A stretch of DNA of 64,000 nucleotides from Thioalkalivibrio versutus (GCF_001999325.1 NZ_MVAR01000012.1:47903-111902), one strand, 5' to 3'; counted from the stretch's first letter, positions 28,379 through 38,077 are shown. Made by a program: numbers and translations. Notes: generated by a model not told the origin, from the sequence alone.

Positions 28379-28949
28379 GCTCGGCGATCTCCACGCCCGC
28401 TGCCCTCATCTTCGCGCGCGCCTCCGTGCCGCCCTGCGGCGAAATCGGCAGCGAGGCATAAGGGATCAGGTGAACGTCAAATCCTTCCTCGCGTGCGCCC
28501 AGGGCGGTTGCCGCAACGCATACGTCCAGGGCCAGTCCGCCCATCCAGATGCGTTTCACACCCCGGTTGCGCAGTTCGCCCGCCAGCCCGGTCTGGTCGA
28601 AGGCGGAGTACTGGTCCTGGTCGAAGCGTACCCCCGTGGTGACCTTGACGGTGCCGGCCGGCAGGGCCAGATCGGCGTGGAAGCGTGCCCCGGGCGAATC
28701 CTGCAGGCAGTGCGGGGGCCAGGGCCCGCCTTGTTCCACGAAGCTCGCATGCCCGGCTGGGTGCCAGTCGCGCGAGGCATACACCGGAATATCCAGCGCG
28801 GCGGCCGCCTCCAGCCAGCGGTTGAGTACCGGGATCACGGTATCCCCGTGCTCGATAGCCAGCGCGCCGCCGGGGCAGAAATCGTTCTGTACGTGGATCA
28901 CCAGCAGGGCGTCGCCGGCTTGCAGGTGATTGCGCGGATCGTCAGTCAT
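28371..28949 (-). CDS. Nicotinamidase-like isochorismatase-family protein
   Basis: Predicted 192 residues. QNDFCPGGAL (catalytic Asp), SRDWHPAGHASF (metal ligands) and the cysteine in GLALDVCVAATAL are all where PncA has them. The third catalytic residue, a Lys usually found as KG or SKA about 12 residues before YSAF, seems replaced by Thr (TTGVRFDQDQYSAF). Position between pncB and the PRTase gene argues for nicotinamide to nicotinate hydrolysis, but the missing Lys leaves activity in doubt. Overlaps with both neighbours indicate translational coupling. Confidence 0.78.
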   Translation of the reverse strand: MTDDPRNHLQAGDALLVIHVQNDFCPGGALAIEHGDTVIPVLNRWLEAAAALDIPVYASRDWHPAGHASFVEQGGPWPPHCLQDSPGARFHADLALPAGTVKVTTGVRFDQDQYSAFDQTGLAGELRNRGVKRIWMGGLALDVCVAATALGAREEGFDVHLIPYASLPISPQGGTEARAKMRAAGVEIAEHG

Positions 28950-30363
28950 TTGAGTGGTCTCCGTCTCCAGTTTCGGACGTTCGACCCGATGCGGCGTAGC
29001 GGGCCTGGATGGTGCGGGTCACTGCATCCTGGTGTGCCTGCAGCGCGGGACTGATGGCTACGGGATACGGCGTTTCGGCGGGCTCGATGGCGCGGATCCC
29101 GGGGGGCAGTTGTTCCAGCTGAGCCCGGGCATATTCGCGCAGTGTATCCAGGTCACGAGAATGGCCCGGCAGGCGCTGGCCGTCACGCATCACGGGCTGC
29201 AGCAGCGGCTCCCCGGGCTGGGTCTCGTCCTGGCGTCCGATGGTGTCGCCCGCGAACCGGTTGCCTTCCCGGCGGCGATAGATCTGCTTGGCACCGGGCA
29301 GGATGGGCTTGCCGCTGGAGAGCTTGAGACGCCCTTCGCCGGCGTATTCGGCCAGCTTGTAGGCAATGTCCAGGTCGGGGGCATCGGGGGCAATGCCCAT
29401 GCTGGTGCCGACCCCGAAGGCATCGATCGGTGCGCCGTGTGCCAGTAGCTCGGCAATCAGGTGTTCGTCGAGCCCGCCGCTGGCGAAGATCCCGACTTGT
29501 TGCAGGCCCGCTTCATCCAGCATCCGCCGCGCCTGGCGGGCCAGTTCTCCCAGGTCGCCGGAGTCGAGGCGGACGGCGTGTACGCGGAAGTCATCGCCCA
29601 GCTCACCGCTCAGCTTGATGACCCGGCGCACCCCTTCGAGGGTGTCGTAGGTATCGACTAGCAGCACCGTTTCCGGATAGAGACGGGCAAAGGCGCCGAA
29701 GGCCTCGGCTTCGTCATGGTGCGCCTGGATGTAGCTGTGGGCCATGGTGCCACTCACCGGTACGCCGTACTGCTTGCCCGCCAGTACATTGGAGGTGCTG
29801 GCGACGCCCGCGACATGGAAGGCGCGTGCACCCTTCAAGGCCGCATCCAGCCCGTGCATGCGGCGCGCCCCGAAATCGACCACCGGCCGCCCGTCGGCCG
29901 TGGCCACCAGGCGGGCGGCCTTGCTGGCCTGCACCGTTTGCAGATGAATCTGGTTCATCACCAGGGTCTCGATCAGCTGGGCCTCGGGGAGTGGCGCGGT
30001 GACCTCGAGGATGGGCTCGTTGGCGAAGACCGGGGTCCCCTCGGGCACGGCGCGGACCGTGCCGGTGAAGCGGAAAGCCTCCAGCCAGCGCAGGAACCGT
30101 TCGGAGAAGCGGTTGAGGCCGGCCAGGTAGTCGAGATCCGACGGCTCGAAACGGAGGCCTTCGAGTTGTTCCAGCACCGTATCGAGTCCGCAGGCCAGGA
30201 GATAGTTGCGCCGTTGCGGCAGGCGGCGTACGAACAGGCTAAAGACCGCTGGTTCGTACAGGCCTTCTTCGAAATAGGCCTGGAGCATGGAGAGCTCGTA
30301 GAAGTCGGTGAAGAGCGCCAGGCCATCGTCGCTTGGGATTGCGCTGCGCCCGGCCGCGATCAT
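28942..30363 (-). CDS. pncB: Nicotinate phosphoribosyltransferase
   Basis: Predicted 473 residues, close to the longer PncB form. The N-terminus reads LFTDFYELSMLQAYFEEGL, and FVRRLPQRRNYLLACGL follows. Core marks include DFGARRMHGLDAALKGAR, VSGTMAHSYIQAH, VRLDSGDL and SGGLDEHLI. It converts nicotinate and PRPP to nicotinate mononucleotide with ATP hydrolysis, the committed step of NAD salvage. Its ATG overlaps the stop of the macrodomain gene (ATGA), and its end overlaps the pncA-like gene. Confidence 0.95.
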   Translation of the reverse strand: MIAAGRSAIPSDDGLALFTDFYELSMLQAYFEEGLYEPAVFSLFVRRLPQRRNYLLACGLDTVLEQLEGLRFEPSDLDYLAGLNRFSERFLRWLEAFRFTGTVRAVPEGTPVFANEPILEVTAPLPEAQLIETLVMNQIHLQTVQASKAARLVATADGRPVVDFGARRMHGLDAALKGARAFHVAGVASTSNVLAGKQYGVPVSGTMAHSYIQAHHDEAEAFGAFARLYPETVLLVDTYDTLEGVRRVIKLSGELGDDFRVHAVRLDSGDLGELARQARRMLDEAGLQQVGIFASGGLDEHLIAELLAHGAPIDAFGVGTSMGIAPDAPDLDIAYKLAEYAGEGRLKLSSGKPILPGAKQIYRRREGNRFAGDTIGRQDETQPGEPLLQPVMRDGQRLPGHSRDLDTLREYARAQLEQLPPGIRAIEPAETPYPVAISPALQAHQDAVTRTIQARYAASGRTSETGDGDHSND

Positions 30364-30893
30364 GCGGTCAGTTCCTCCAGGATCCGGACGTGGATGTCGT
30401 GATCATCCTTGGTGTGCAGCACGAAGCGGACATGGCCGACGGCATCCAGTCTGGGCGTGGCGGCGATCACGGTTTCCAGGGCGATGCGCGCGGCTTCCTC
30501 GACGGGGTAGCCGAAGGCCCCGGTGGACAGCGCGGGAAATGCGATGCTGTAGGCCCCGGCCTCTTCGGCGCGGGTGAGGGCGTTGCGATAGCAGGCAGCC
30601 AGCAACCGGCTGGCCGATTCGTCGTGCCCGTAGACCGGTCCCAGGCAGTGGATCACAAAGCGATTGGGCAGGTTGTGGGCATCGGTCAGTACGGCCTGGC
30701 CGGGCTCGATCGGGGCCAGGGGCTGGCATTCACGCTCCAGGCCGGGCCCCGCAGCGCGGTGGATGGCCCCGGCCACGCCGCCGCCGGGCCGCAGCCAGGC
30801 GTTGGCGGCATTGACGACCGCGTCCATGTCGCGCTGGGCGGCGATGTCGCCCATGGTGCATTCGATGGTGACGCCGCGAACCTTGACGCGCAT
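30360..30893 (-). CDS. Macrodomain protein (ADP-ribose derivative hydrolase)
   Basis: Predicted 177 residues forming a complete MacroD-type fold: GDIAAQRDMDAVVNAANAWL, the glycine-rich GGGVAGAIHRAAG, VIHCLGPVYG and the phosphate loop PALSTGAFGYPVEEAA. MacroD-type enzymes remove O-acetyl or protein-linked ADP-ribose. It starts the operon with pncB, so it may feed ADP-ribose products of NAD use back into salvage. GGGAGAG lies seven bases upstream of the ATG. Confidence 0.92.
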   Translation of the reverse strand: MRVKVRGVTIECTMGDIAAQRDMDAVVNAANAWLRPGGGVAGAIHRAAGPGLERECQPLAPIEPGQAVLTDAHNLPNRFVIHCLGPVYGHDESASRLLAACYRNALTRAEEAGAYSIAFPALSTGAFGYPVEEAARIALETVIAATPRLDAVGHVRFVLHTKDDHDIHVRILEELTA

Positions 30894-30985
30894 GTGTCTC
30901 TCCCGTGCTGAATGGTCTCGGCTACTACGGCCCTTGTCTCAAGCATAGGGTACGCATTCCGGTCAGGTGAACCGGCGACCCGCGC

Positions 30986-31981
30986 TTATCTAGCGATGCG
31001 GTCGCGCACCTCCGCGGTCAGTTCCAGCGAGCGCCGGCGCGCCGCATGGTCGAAGGTGGAGGTGGTCACGATCAGCTCGTCGGCGCCGGTCTGCTCGAGA
31101 AACCGGCGGATCTCCTCTTCGACCGTATCCGGCGAGCCGATCGCGGAACAGGCCATGGTCTGTTCGACGATCGCGCGTTCGGCGCGGTCGAGGCGTTCGC
31201 GGTAGCCCTCGATCGGCGGCTGGATCGGTTCGGGCCGACCCCGCCGCAGGCTGACAAAGGCCTGTTCCATGGAACTGGCCAGCGTCCGCGCCGCGGCGTC
31301 GGTGTCGGCGGCATACACGTTGTAGCCGAGCATCGCATAGGGGCGATCCAGCCATGCGGAAGGCCGGAACTGGCTGCGGTACAGCTCCAGGGCGTTCATC
31401 AAATGCCCGGGGGCGAAGTGCGAGGCAAACGCATACGGCAGGCCCATCTGCGCGGCCAGCTGGGCACCGAACAGGCTGGAACCGAGGATCCAGACGGGCA
31501 CGTGCTGGCCGGCGCCGGGGATGGCGCGGATCACCTGGTCCGGCTGGGGGTCGTCGAAATAGCCCAGCAGCTCGGCGACGTCGCGCGGGAACTGGTCCGG
31601 GTCGATATCCGGGGCCCGGCGCAGGGCGCGCGCGGTGGTCGGGTCGGTGCCGGGGGCGCGCCCCACCCCGAGGTCAATGCGGCCCGGATACAGCGCGTTC
31701 AGGGTGCCGAACTGTTCGGCGATCACCAGCGGGGCATGGTTCGGCAGCATGATGCCGCCGGCACCCACCCGAATGCGCTGTGTGGCCGCTGCGACTTGGC
31801 CGATCACCACCGCCGTGGCTGCGCTGGCGATGCCGGGCATGTTGTGGTGTTCCGCCAGCCAGTAGCGCTGGAAGCCGAGGGCCTCGGCGTGTTGCGCAAG
31901 ATCGAGGGTGTTGTGCAACGCATGGGTGGCGTCCCCGTCAGCGGTGATCGGGGCGAGGTCGAGTACGGAAAAGGCAGTCAT
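30986..31981 (-). CDS. LLM-class flavin-dependent oxidoreductase
   Basis: Predicted 331 residues, bacterial-luciferase-like TIM barrel. [16 protein letters not shown] at the N-terminus, [40 protein letters not shown] and [14 protein letters not shown] identify the MsnO8/YhbW subgroup. Such enzymes use reduced FMN; substrates are mostly unknown. It lies upstream of the macrodomain gene on the same strand with a 92-base gap, so it need not be in the NAD operon. Confidence 0.9.
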   Translation of the reverse strand: MTAFSVLDLAPITADGDATHALHNTLDLAQHAEALGFQRYWLAEHHNMPGIASAATAVVIGQVAAATQRIRVGAGGIMLPNHAPLVIAEQFGTLNALYPGRIDLGVGRAPGTDPTTARALRRAPDIDPDQFPRDVAELLGYFDDPQPDQVIRAIPGAGQHVPVWILGSSLFGAQLAAQMGLPYAFASHFAPGHLMNALELYRSQFRPSAWLDRPYAMLGYNVYAADTDAAARTLASSMEQAFVSLRRGRPEPIQPPIEGYRERLDRAERAIVEQTMACSAIGSPDTVEEEIRRFLEQTGADELIVTTSTFDHAARRRSLELTAEVRDRIAR

Positions 31982-32073
31982 GTTCCTGATTGTACCGACC
32001 TGTCCGATCCGTGCAGACGTGGGCGATCCCGATGAGGTCTATAGTCGAAGGAAGGCACTGCGGAGGGCGCGCC

Positions 32074-32547
32074 ATGAGTATCCCCAGGACCCTGAACAAC
32101 TTTCTGGACGAGCATGCGGTGACCTACCAGCTGGTGCCCCATCCGCATTCGAACTCGGCCAGTCGCACGGCCGAGGCGGCCCATATCCCGGGCGACGCCG
32201 TGGCCAAGGCGGTGTTGCTGGTCGAGGAGGATGGACAGTACCGATTGGCCGTCGTGCCGGCCACGCGCCGCGTAAAACTGGGGCAGTTGCACCGGTTGTT
32301 GGGCGAGCACGTGGGCCTGGCTACCGAGGACGAGGTGGCCAGCGTCTTTGCTGACTGCGAACGCGGCGCAATCCCCGCTCTGGGTGCCGCTTACGGGCTG
32401 GAAACCCTGCTTGATGACAGTATGCTGGAACAGCGCAACGTGTATTTCGAGGCTGGCGATCACGAGTCGCTCGTCCGGCTGCGCGAAACGGATTTCCTCC
32501 ATCTGCTCGGCCAGCCGCGGCGGGGCCAGTTCAGCGCCCACATCTGA
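32074..32547 (+). CDS. YbaK/EbsC-family aminoacyl-tRNA deacylase
   Basis: Predicted 157 residues. The YbaK/ProRS-INS fold is shown by LNNFLDEHAVTYQLVPHPHS, AKAVLLVEEDGQYRLAVVPA (Lys of the active groove), VGLATEDEVASVFADCERGA and IPALGAAYGLETLLDDSML. Members edit mischarged tRNA, for example Cys- or Ala-tRNAPro. The subgroup is not determined. The ATG follows GGAGGGCGCGCC. It is divergent from the flavin oxidoreductase. Confidence 0.87.
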   Translation: MSIPRTLNNFLDEHAVTYQLVPHPHSNSASRTAEAAHIPGDAVAKAVLLVEEDGQYRLAVVPATRRVKLGQLHRLLGEHVGLATEDEVASVFADCERGAIPALGAAYGLETLLDDSMLEQRNVYFEAGDHESLVRLRETDFLHLLGQPRRGQFSAHI

Positions 32548-32647
32548 CGCCCGTTCCATCAGCGTCTCACGCGTGGGTCGGATCGATCTTGCAATGCCAT
32601 ATCGTCTACCGTCAGCCTGAGTTCGTTGCGACAACTGGGTGACGACG

Positions 32648-33085
32648 ATGGATCCGTTTCTGGAGATGGCGCTCGACGAAGCGCGTACGGGGCTGGGCGA
32701 GGCGGGGATCCCGATCGGGTCGGTGCTGGTGCACCGGGGCGAGGTGATTGGGCGCGGGCACAACCGGCGAGTGCAGCAGGGCAGCGCGATCCTGCATGCG
32801 GAGATGGATGCGCTGGAGAAGGCCGGCCGGCAGTCGGCGCAGGTGTATCGCGAATGCACGCTCTATACCACGCTCTCGCCCTGCGCGATGTGTAGCGGCG
32901 CGATCGTCCTCTACGGCATTCCGCGAGTGGTGATCGGGGAGAACGAGTCGTTCCTGGGGGAGGAGGCGTGGTTGCGCGGTCACGGCATCCAGGTGGACGT
33001 AGTCCAGGACCCGGGCTGCCGCGAACTGATGCGTTCGTTTATCGAGACGCACCCCGAGCTGTGGCACGAGGACATCGGCCACTGA
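32648..33085 (+). CDS. Cytosine deaminase-like enzyme (CDA fold, Fcy1 type)
   Basis: Predicted 145 residues. The zinc site is HAEMDALE with SPCAMCSGAIVLYGIPRVVIGE, the hallmark of the cytidine/deoxycytidylate deaminase fold. The whole chain, including HNRRVQQGSAI and the closing PELWHEDIGH, resembles the small yeast-type cytosine deaminase rather than the amidohydrolase CodA. It should convert cytosine to uracil; guanine deaminase is the nearest alternative. A GTG three codons earlier is an alternative start. Confidence 0.85.
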   Translation: MDPFLEMALDEARTGLGEAGIPIGSVLVHRGEVIGRGHNRRVQQGSAILHAEMDALEKAGRQSAQVYRECTLYTTLSPCAMCSGAIVLYGIPRVVIGENESFLGEEAWLRGHGIQVDVVQDPGCRELMRSFIETHPELWHEDIGH

Positions 33086-33137
33086 GCCTGATAGCCGGCG
33101 CAAGAGCCGCGCCCCGGCGTGTCCCTCAGCGTCTCCT

Positions 33138-34159
33138 TCAGGGTGTCTCGAGCCGCTGCTGATCGGCGTAGGGGTAGTCGCTGGCCTCCAGGTTTTCCTG
33201 AAAGGTCTCCAGGCGTTCCACGGCGAGGTCCGTACGGTTGAACTGGGCGATGTGGAACAGCGCATCGCCCTCGTTGATCAGCGGCAGGTTGAGCTGACCA
33301 ATGATGATGCCGGAGGCCGGGGCGAGGATCTCGGTCTCGGTTTCGCCAAACGGGTCGGAGATGATCGCCAGGCGGGTCTGGTCGCGGACCACGCGGTCCC
33401 CGTGGCGCACGAAGGTGCGCAGGATGCCGCTTTGGGGCGCGCGGACCCAGCCGCTGGTGCGCGCCATGATGGGTTCCTTGCGCGGGCGCCGGCGTACGGC
33501 CGGCAGCATGCCCAGATGGCGCATCACCTCGATGATGCCGTGCACCCCGCCGCGGCGGCCTCGCGCAGGGAGCCGTCGCGCAGGGCCGAGTTGAGAATCA
33601 CCGGGGCCCCGAAGGCGCGCGCCAGGTCGAGGGTCTCGGCGTGATCGAGGTTGGCGCGGATCTGCGGCAGGTTGGAGCGGTGGATGGCGCCGGTGTGCAG
33701 GTCGATGCCATGGGTACTGTTCTGCACGATTTCGCGCATGAACAGGCGCGCAACGCGAGCCCCCAGTGAGCCTTTCTGCGAGCCGGGGAAACAGCGGTTC
33801 AGGTCACGCCGGTCGGGCAGGTAGCGGCTCTGGTTGATGAAGCCGTGCATGTTGACCACAGGGATGGCAATCAGGGTTCCCTTCATGCGCCGCAGGGCCG
33901 GCACTTTGAGCAGGCGGCGGATGATCTCGACGCCGTTGATCTCGTCGCCGTGGATGGCGGCGCTGACAAACAGCACGGGCCCTTTGCGCCGACCGCACAG
34001 CACCTGTACCGGCATGTTGGTCGGGGTGTGGGTGTACAGCGCTCCCAGTTCCAGTTCCACCGTGCGCCGCTCGCCGGGGCGGACGGTGGTGCCACCAATG
34101 GTGATCGGCTTGTTGCGCAGCGACCGGGGTATGCCGGGCATCAGGGAGCCACCGAACAA
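33138..34159 (-). pseudogene. Succinylglutamate desuccinylase/aspartoacylase family gene, broken by deletion and frameshift
   Basis: The 5' part (34159-33524) encodes a zinc carboxypeptidase-like domain with SAAIHGDEINGVEIIRRLL (HxxE), RDLNRCFPGS and GIDLHTGAIHRSNLP. It should continue through a segment bearing the catalytic Glu (E in a YEAGE-like motif) into GIIEVMRHLGMLP and a C-terminal barrel. That C-terminal part exists (33545-33138) but in another frame. At the join REAAAAG runs directly into VHGIIEV, so about 75-80 bases, including the catalytic Glu, are missing. It lies downstream of rimB and rimK, a linkage also seen elsewhere. The product is almost certainly inactive. Confidence 0.8.
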
Positions 34160-34238
34160 TGTGCAAACGCACGCGCGGGTCGTTCTTGCGTGCGGTCCAC
34201 CCGCTGCGAGTGACGTGTAGCCTTGCGACTCGAGGACA

Positions 34239-35144
34239 CTAGCCGCTCCCTTTGGTCTTCGTCCGGTTGGGCTTGGCGTTCTTCTCGATGAACTCGATGA
34301 TCATGCCCGCCACGTCCTTGCCCGAGGCATTCTCGATGCCCTCCAGGCCGGGCGAGGAGTTCACCTCCATCACCACCGCGCCATGGTTGGAGCGCAGCAG
34401 ATCCACGCCACAGACGTTCAGGCCCATGACCTTGGCCGCGCGTACCGCGGTGGCACGTTCTTCCGGGGTGATGCGGCACAGGGAGGCGCTGCCGCCGCGG
34501 TGCAGGTTGGAGCGGAACTCGCCGTCCTTGGCCTGGCGCTTCATCGCCGCGACCACCTTGTCGCCGATCACAAAGCAGCGGATATCCGAGCCCTTGGCCT
34601 CCTGGATGTATTCCTGCACCAGGATGTGCTGCTTCAGGCCCATGAAGGCCTGGATCACGCTCTCGGCCGCCTGCTTGGTCTCGGCGAGTACCACGCCCAG
34701 CCCCTGCGTACCTTCCAGCAGCTTGATCACGCAGGGCGCGCCGCCCACGGTCGCCAGCAGGTCATCGATGTCATCCGGCGAGTGGGCAAACCCGGTCACC
34801 GGCAGGCCGATGCCGCGGCGCGAGAGCAACTGGAGGCTGCGCAGTTTGTCGCGCGAACGCGAGATGGCCACCGACTCGTTCAGCGGGTAGACGTTCATCA
34901 TCTCGAACTGGCGCAGGATCGCGGTCCCGTAGAAGGTGATCGATGCCCCGATCCGCGGGATGACCGCGTTGAACTGGTCGAGGATGTCGCCCTTGTAGTG
35001 GATCTGCGGGCTGTGCGCGGTGATGTTCATGTAGCAGCGCAACGGATCCACCACACGGACCTCGTGGCCGCGCTGTTCGGCCGCCTCGACCAGGCGTCGG
35101 GTGGAATAGAGTTTGCTGTTGCGCGAAAGGATGCCGAGTTTCAT
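34239..35144 (-). CDS. rimK: RimK-family alpha-L-glutamate ligase
   Basis: Predicted 301 residues, ATP-grasp fold. [19 protein letters not shown] at the N-terminus, [54 protein letters not shown] and the metal-binding [15 protein letters not shown] mark RimK, which adds glutamates to the C-terminus of ribosomal protein S6. The ATG overlaps the stop of rimB (ATGA), so the two are coupled. A basic lysine-rich tail ends the chain. Confidence 0.95.
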   Translation of the reverse strand: MKLGILSRNSKLYSTRRLVEAAEQRGHEVRVVDPLRCYMNITAHSPQIHYKGDILDQFNAVIPRIGASITFYGTAILRQFEMMNVYPLNESVAISRSRDKLRSLQLLSRRGIGLPVTGFAHSPDDIDDLLATVGGAPCVIKLLEGTQGLGVVLAETKQAAESVIQAFMGLKQHILVQEYIQEAKGSDIRCFVIGDKVVAAMKRQAKDGEFRSNLHRGGSASLCRITPEERATAVRAAKVMGLNVCGVDLLRSNHGAVVMEVNSSPGLEGIENASGKDVAGMIIEFIEKNAKPNRTKTKGSG

Positions 35145-35644
35145 TCAGGCGCCTGCTGGGCTGTAGGGATTTGCGGTCGGTGGCTGGCGACAAACGAGGC
35201 CTGGGGGTCGACAAGAAAGCGACCGCGCATGGCCTCGCGGCCGAGCAGCATGCGAAAGAGCATGGTATCGCGGCTGGTCAGGGAGAGTTCAACTGGCAGT
35301 ACTACGGCACCGAGTTGCACCCGGGTGGCGATGAAGTAGCGCTCCCCGGTGTGCCCGCCGGAATCCGTCACCTTGCGGACATCCAGCACCGGTGCCTCGC
35401 ACCAGACTTCGGTCTCGCTATCATGCTGGTGGGGGTGGATGCCGAAGCGCACCCACTCGTGGTCATCACGCGTGAAGGGTTCGATCTGGAAGGTATGCAG
35501 CGCCGAACTGCGGGCTCCGGTGTCGACCTTGCACTTGATCGCGGGGATGCCGAGGTCGGGCAGGCCGACCCATTCGCGCCAGCCGAGGATGGGCCGGTCG
35601 CGGATGTCGGGTGAGGTCTGGCTGGAAGGGGACGGGCGATCCAC
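35141..35644 (-). CDS. rimB: RimB/retropepsin-like ATP-dependent zinc protease
   Basis: Predicted 167 residues. [20 protein letters not shown] followed by [13 protein letters not shown] is the RimB/DUF785 retropepsin-like active-site run (DTGA), and [20 protein letters not shown] its partner segment. In Pseudomonas RimB trims polyglutamate added by RimK. The GTG at 35644 is preferred (GGGAG six bases before it); a TTG start 13 codons upstream is possible. First gene of the rimB-rimK pair. Confidence 0.85.
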   Translation of the reverse strand: MDRPSPSSQTSPDIRDRPILGWREWVGLPDLGIPAIKCKVDTGARSSALHTFQIEPFTRDDHEWVRFGIHPHQHDSETEVWCEAPVLDVRKVTDSGGHTGERYFIATRVQLGAVVLPVELSLTSRDTMLFRMLLGREAMRGRFLVDPQASFVASHRPQIPTAQQAPE

Positions 35645-35748
35645 GTCGGCTCCCGGAAAGGATGGAAGCCTCACTATAACCAATCGCCCGCCCGGCGCGA
35701 GTGAACCTCAGCAGGGCTGCGCCCGTGCGGCGGGGATCGAGCAGGTGC

Positions 35749-36213
35749 TCAGTCCTCGGCGATTGCTGCGTTGGTCAGATTGTCCAGCGCGTTGCTCATG
35801 GTATCGAGGATGTCATCGCGGTCGTCGATGCCGTGGCGCTCGGCCATCCATTCCGGATCGTTGTAGGCGAGCCAGGTCTGGCCGTCTGCGTCGGTCCACG
35901 CCAGCGCCTTCATCGGCAGGTCGATGCCGGCGGTCTGCTGGCTGGTGAACAAGTGGCTGCCGAGCGCCGGGTTGCCGAACATCAGGAGTTCGGTCGGGCC
36001 GAGTTCGATATCCACGCCGTCAGCCTTGGCGGCGTGGTCCCAGCGCAGGGCGACGCCGATATCGTTGGCTTCCAGGGCATTCTCCAGCCGATCCAGGGTC
36101 TCGGAGGCGGAATGCGGGCTGGCCTTGGCGATCATCCCGGGTACGTCGGCGGCCAGCGCCGGGGTCGCGATCAGGGCCAGGGGCAACAGCGCGGTCAGTA
36201 GCGTCTTCTTCAT
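35749..36213 (-). CDS. Periplasmic DUF302 protein
   Basis: Predicted 154-residue precursor. The signal peptide MKKTLLTALLPLALIATPALA probably ends at ALA-AD. The DUF302 fold follows: SASETLDRLENALEANDIGV, ELLMFGNPALGSHLF and LPMKALAWTDADGQTWLAYN. DUF302 proteins are common in sulfur oxidisers and nitrifiers; function unknown. It follows the DsrE-like gene on the same strand with a gap of about 200 bases. Confidence 0.9.
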   Translation of the reverse strand: MKKTLLTALLPLALIATPALAADVPGMIAKASPHSASETLDRLENALEANDIGVALRWDHAAKADGVDIELGPTELLMFGNPALGSHLFTSQQTAGIDLPMKALAWTDADGQTWLAYNDPEWMAERHGIDDRDDILDTMSNALDNLTNAAIAED

Positions 36214-36410
36214 GACAAAGTCCTTGTGCAGTAATAATGGGTGCGTCGAGCGAGTGGCGACGATCGACCGGGTGGTTTCGTCAGCGCGTCCGGAAAAGGT
36301 AGACGACCCATGCAGAATTTTCAGCGACCGGTCCACGGAAGCGTGATCGGGTCGTGGGACAACGCCCGTGCACGGTGTTCGGCCCTGGGTGGCCGAACAC
36401 CGTTCGAGGA

Positions 36411-36914
36411 TTACTGCATCAGCAGATAGCCTTCGTGCTGCAGTTCGATGATCTCGGCATCGGCCATCGGTACGACGTTCACGAAGCCATGCACGTCTTC
36501 CACGTCGATGCCGCGCAGGCGCGCCGAGGCCTCGCACATGCGGAACTCGATATTGCCGGACTGGGTGAGCGAGCGCGCGCGACGCATCAGTTCCTCGTGC
36601 TCGCCAAACTCGTCGCGAGTGAAATACGGGACCTCGGCACCGTGCAGCACCAGGACGATGTGCGATTCGAACGGGTCCGCCTCGTAGACGTTGTTCAGCA
36701 TGCTCACGCGGTCGAGTACGCCCTCCAGCTCGCTGGGGCTGCTGGTATACACGTCGTAGACCACCTTGCGGGGTTCGTACTGCCGGTCCATCTTTTCGGC
36801 CGAGCCCCAGGGCAGGTTGTCGTCCGCGCCGGCCACAAGCGGCGTGGCCAGGAGACTGGCGGCGGCCAGCAGGATCAGCAGAAGACGGGTCAATGGGTGG
36901 TTGTTTCGTTTCAT
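36411..36914 (-). CDS. Exported DsrE-family-like protein
   Basis: Predicted 167 residues. A signal sequence with core LLLILLAAASLLATPLVAGA precedes a DsrE/DsrF-like domain: RKVVYDVYTSSPSELEGVLD, IVLVLHGAEVPYFT, and a single cysteine in NIEFRMCEASARLRG, the usual place of the sulfur-carrying Cys. It ends IIELQHEGYLLMQ, the family's common C-terminus. Periplasmic sulfur transfer is possible. Next downstream on the same strand is the DUF302 gene. Confidence 0.85.
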   Translation of the reverse strand: MKRNNHPLTRLLLILLAAASLLATPLVAGADDNLPWGSAEKMDRQYEPRKVVYDVYTSSPSELEGVLDRVSMLNNVYEADPFESHIVLVLHGAEVPYFTRDEFGEHEELMRRARSLTQSGNIEFRMCEASARLRGIDVEDVHGFVNVVPMADAEIIELQHEGYLLMQ

Positions 36915-36991
36915 GGGGGACTCCGATTGTTGCAGTAGATCGTGTGAGGTTGACGGTCTCGCCCGCCAAAGCGTTCCCCGGCAGGTGGACT

Positions 36992-38077
36992 TTACATCCG
37001 GGTTTCCGGCCCCTGGCTGCGCAAAACGCGCTCGAGGATGGATTCCATCGCAAAGGTGATGCGCCGGCCCAGGGTCTGCGGGCGGTGATAGGTCAGTTCG
37101 AAGACGTCCGCCTCGCGGGTCAGCTCCAGCAGCAGATCGTCGCTGGTGCGCAGTTCGTCGGCCAGCCCCATCTCGCGGGCCTGTTCGCCGTACCAGTGTT
37201 CGCCGGTGGCGACCTGGTCCAGGTCCAGTTGCGGGCGGTAGCGGGCGAGAAAGGTCTTGAACAGCTCGTGGGCCTCTTCCAGTTGTTCGCGGAATTTCTT
37301 GCGGCCCTCGTCAGTGTTCTCGCCAAGCATGGTCAGGGTGCGCTTGTATTCGCCTGCGGTCAGCAGTTCGATGTCGATATCGTTGCGCGACAACCAGCGG
37401 TGAAAGTTGGGGATCTGGGCGACCACGCCAATCGAGCCGAGCACCGCGAATGGCGCGGCGACAATGCGGTGACCGACCGCCGCCATCATGTAGCCGCCGC
37501 TGGCGGCGACGCGGTCCACCGCCACGGTCAGGTCCAGCCCGGCTTCGCGCAGGCGTGCCAGCTGGGCGGCCGCGAGCCCGTAGGAGGGCACCAGCCCGCC
37601 GGGGCTCTCCAGGCAGACGATGGCGCGGTCCTGTTCCGGTCGCGCCATGGTGAGGATGGCGGTGACCTCCTCGCGCAGGCTCTCGACGCTGGAGGCGCGG
37701 ATATCACCGTCGAAGCGCAGGACGTACACGCGCGAGCGTTCGGCATCCGCCTCGCGGTCGGAACGGGTGCCACCGAGATTGTCGGTCTGTTCGGTTTCGG
37801 TTGTGGCGGTCGAGTCCCCCATCCCCTTGCGCGGCAGCTTGCGTGCGGCCCAGTGGCGCAGGCGTTCCACCCGCCCGCGGCGGCGCTCCACCGCCCGGCG
37901 CACGGTCTTCTCCATCCGCTCGAAACGATCGTTCAGGCGTTTGACGTGCAACCGGTCCGGCTTGCCCTCGCGCGACCGGCCGACCAGGCCGGCGATCGCA
38001 CTCAACACAATGAGCCCGGCGATGACGGCCGTGGCGGCCTTGGCGACGAAAAGTCCGTATTCCTGAAGAAATTCCAT
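36992..38077 (-). CDS. sohB: SohB-like inner-membrane serine protease (S49)
   Basis: Predicted 361 residues. One N-terminal membrane anchor (VIAGLIVLSAIAGLVG), a long basic and charged linker, then the S49 protease core: CLESPGGLVPSYG, nucleophile Ser in RVAASGGYMMAAVG and catalytic Lys in TAGEYKRTLTMLG. An N-terminal DUF and linker like this are typical of SohB. It acts on the periplasmic side on peptides or small membrane proteins. Confidence 0.92.
   Translation of the reverse strand: MEFLQEYGLFVAKAATAVIAGLIVLSAIAGLVGRSREGKPDRLHVKRLNDRFERMEKTVRRAVERRRGRVERLRHWAARKLPRKGMGDSTATTETEQTDNLGGTRSDREADAERSRVYVLRFDGDIRASSVESLREEVTAILTMARPEQDRAIVCLESPGGLVPSYGLAAAQLARLREAGLDLTVAVDRVAASGGYMMAAVGHRIVAAPFAVLGSIGVVAQIPNFHRWLSRNDIDIELLTAGEYKRTLTMLGENTDEGRKKFREQLEEAHELFKTFLARYRPQLDLDQVATGEHWYGEQAREMGLADELRTSDDLLLELTREADVFELTYHRPQTLGRRITFAMESILERVLRSQGPETRM

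Noticed and set aside
33138-33545. A separate small biotinyl/lipoyl-like gene
   Set aside because: It is the C-terminal part of the desuccinylase/aspartoacylase family, joined to the upstream frame by a deletion; no independent start signal is seen.
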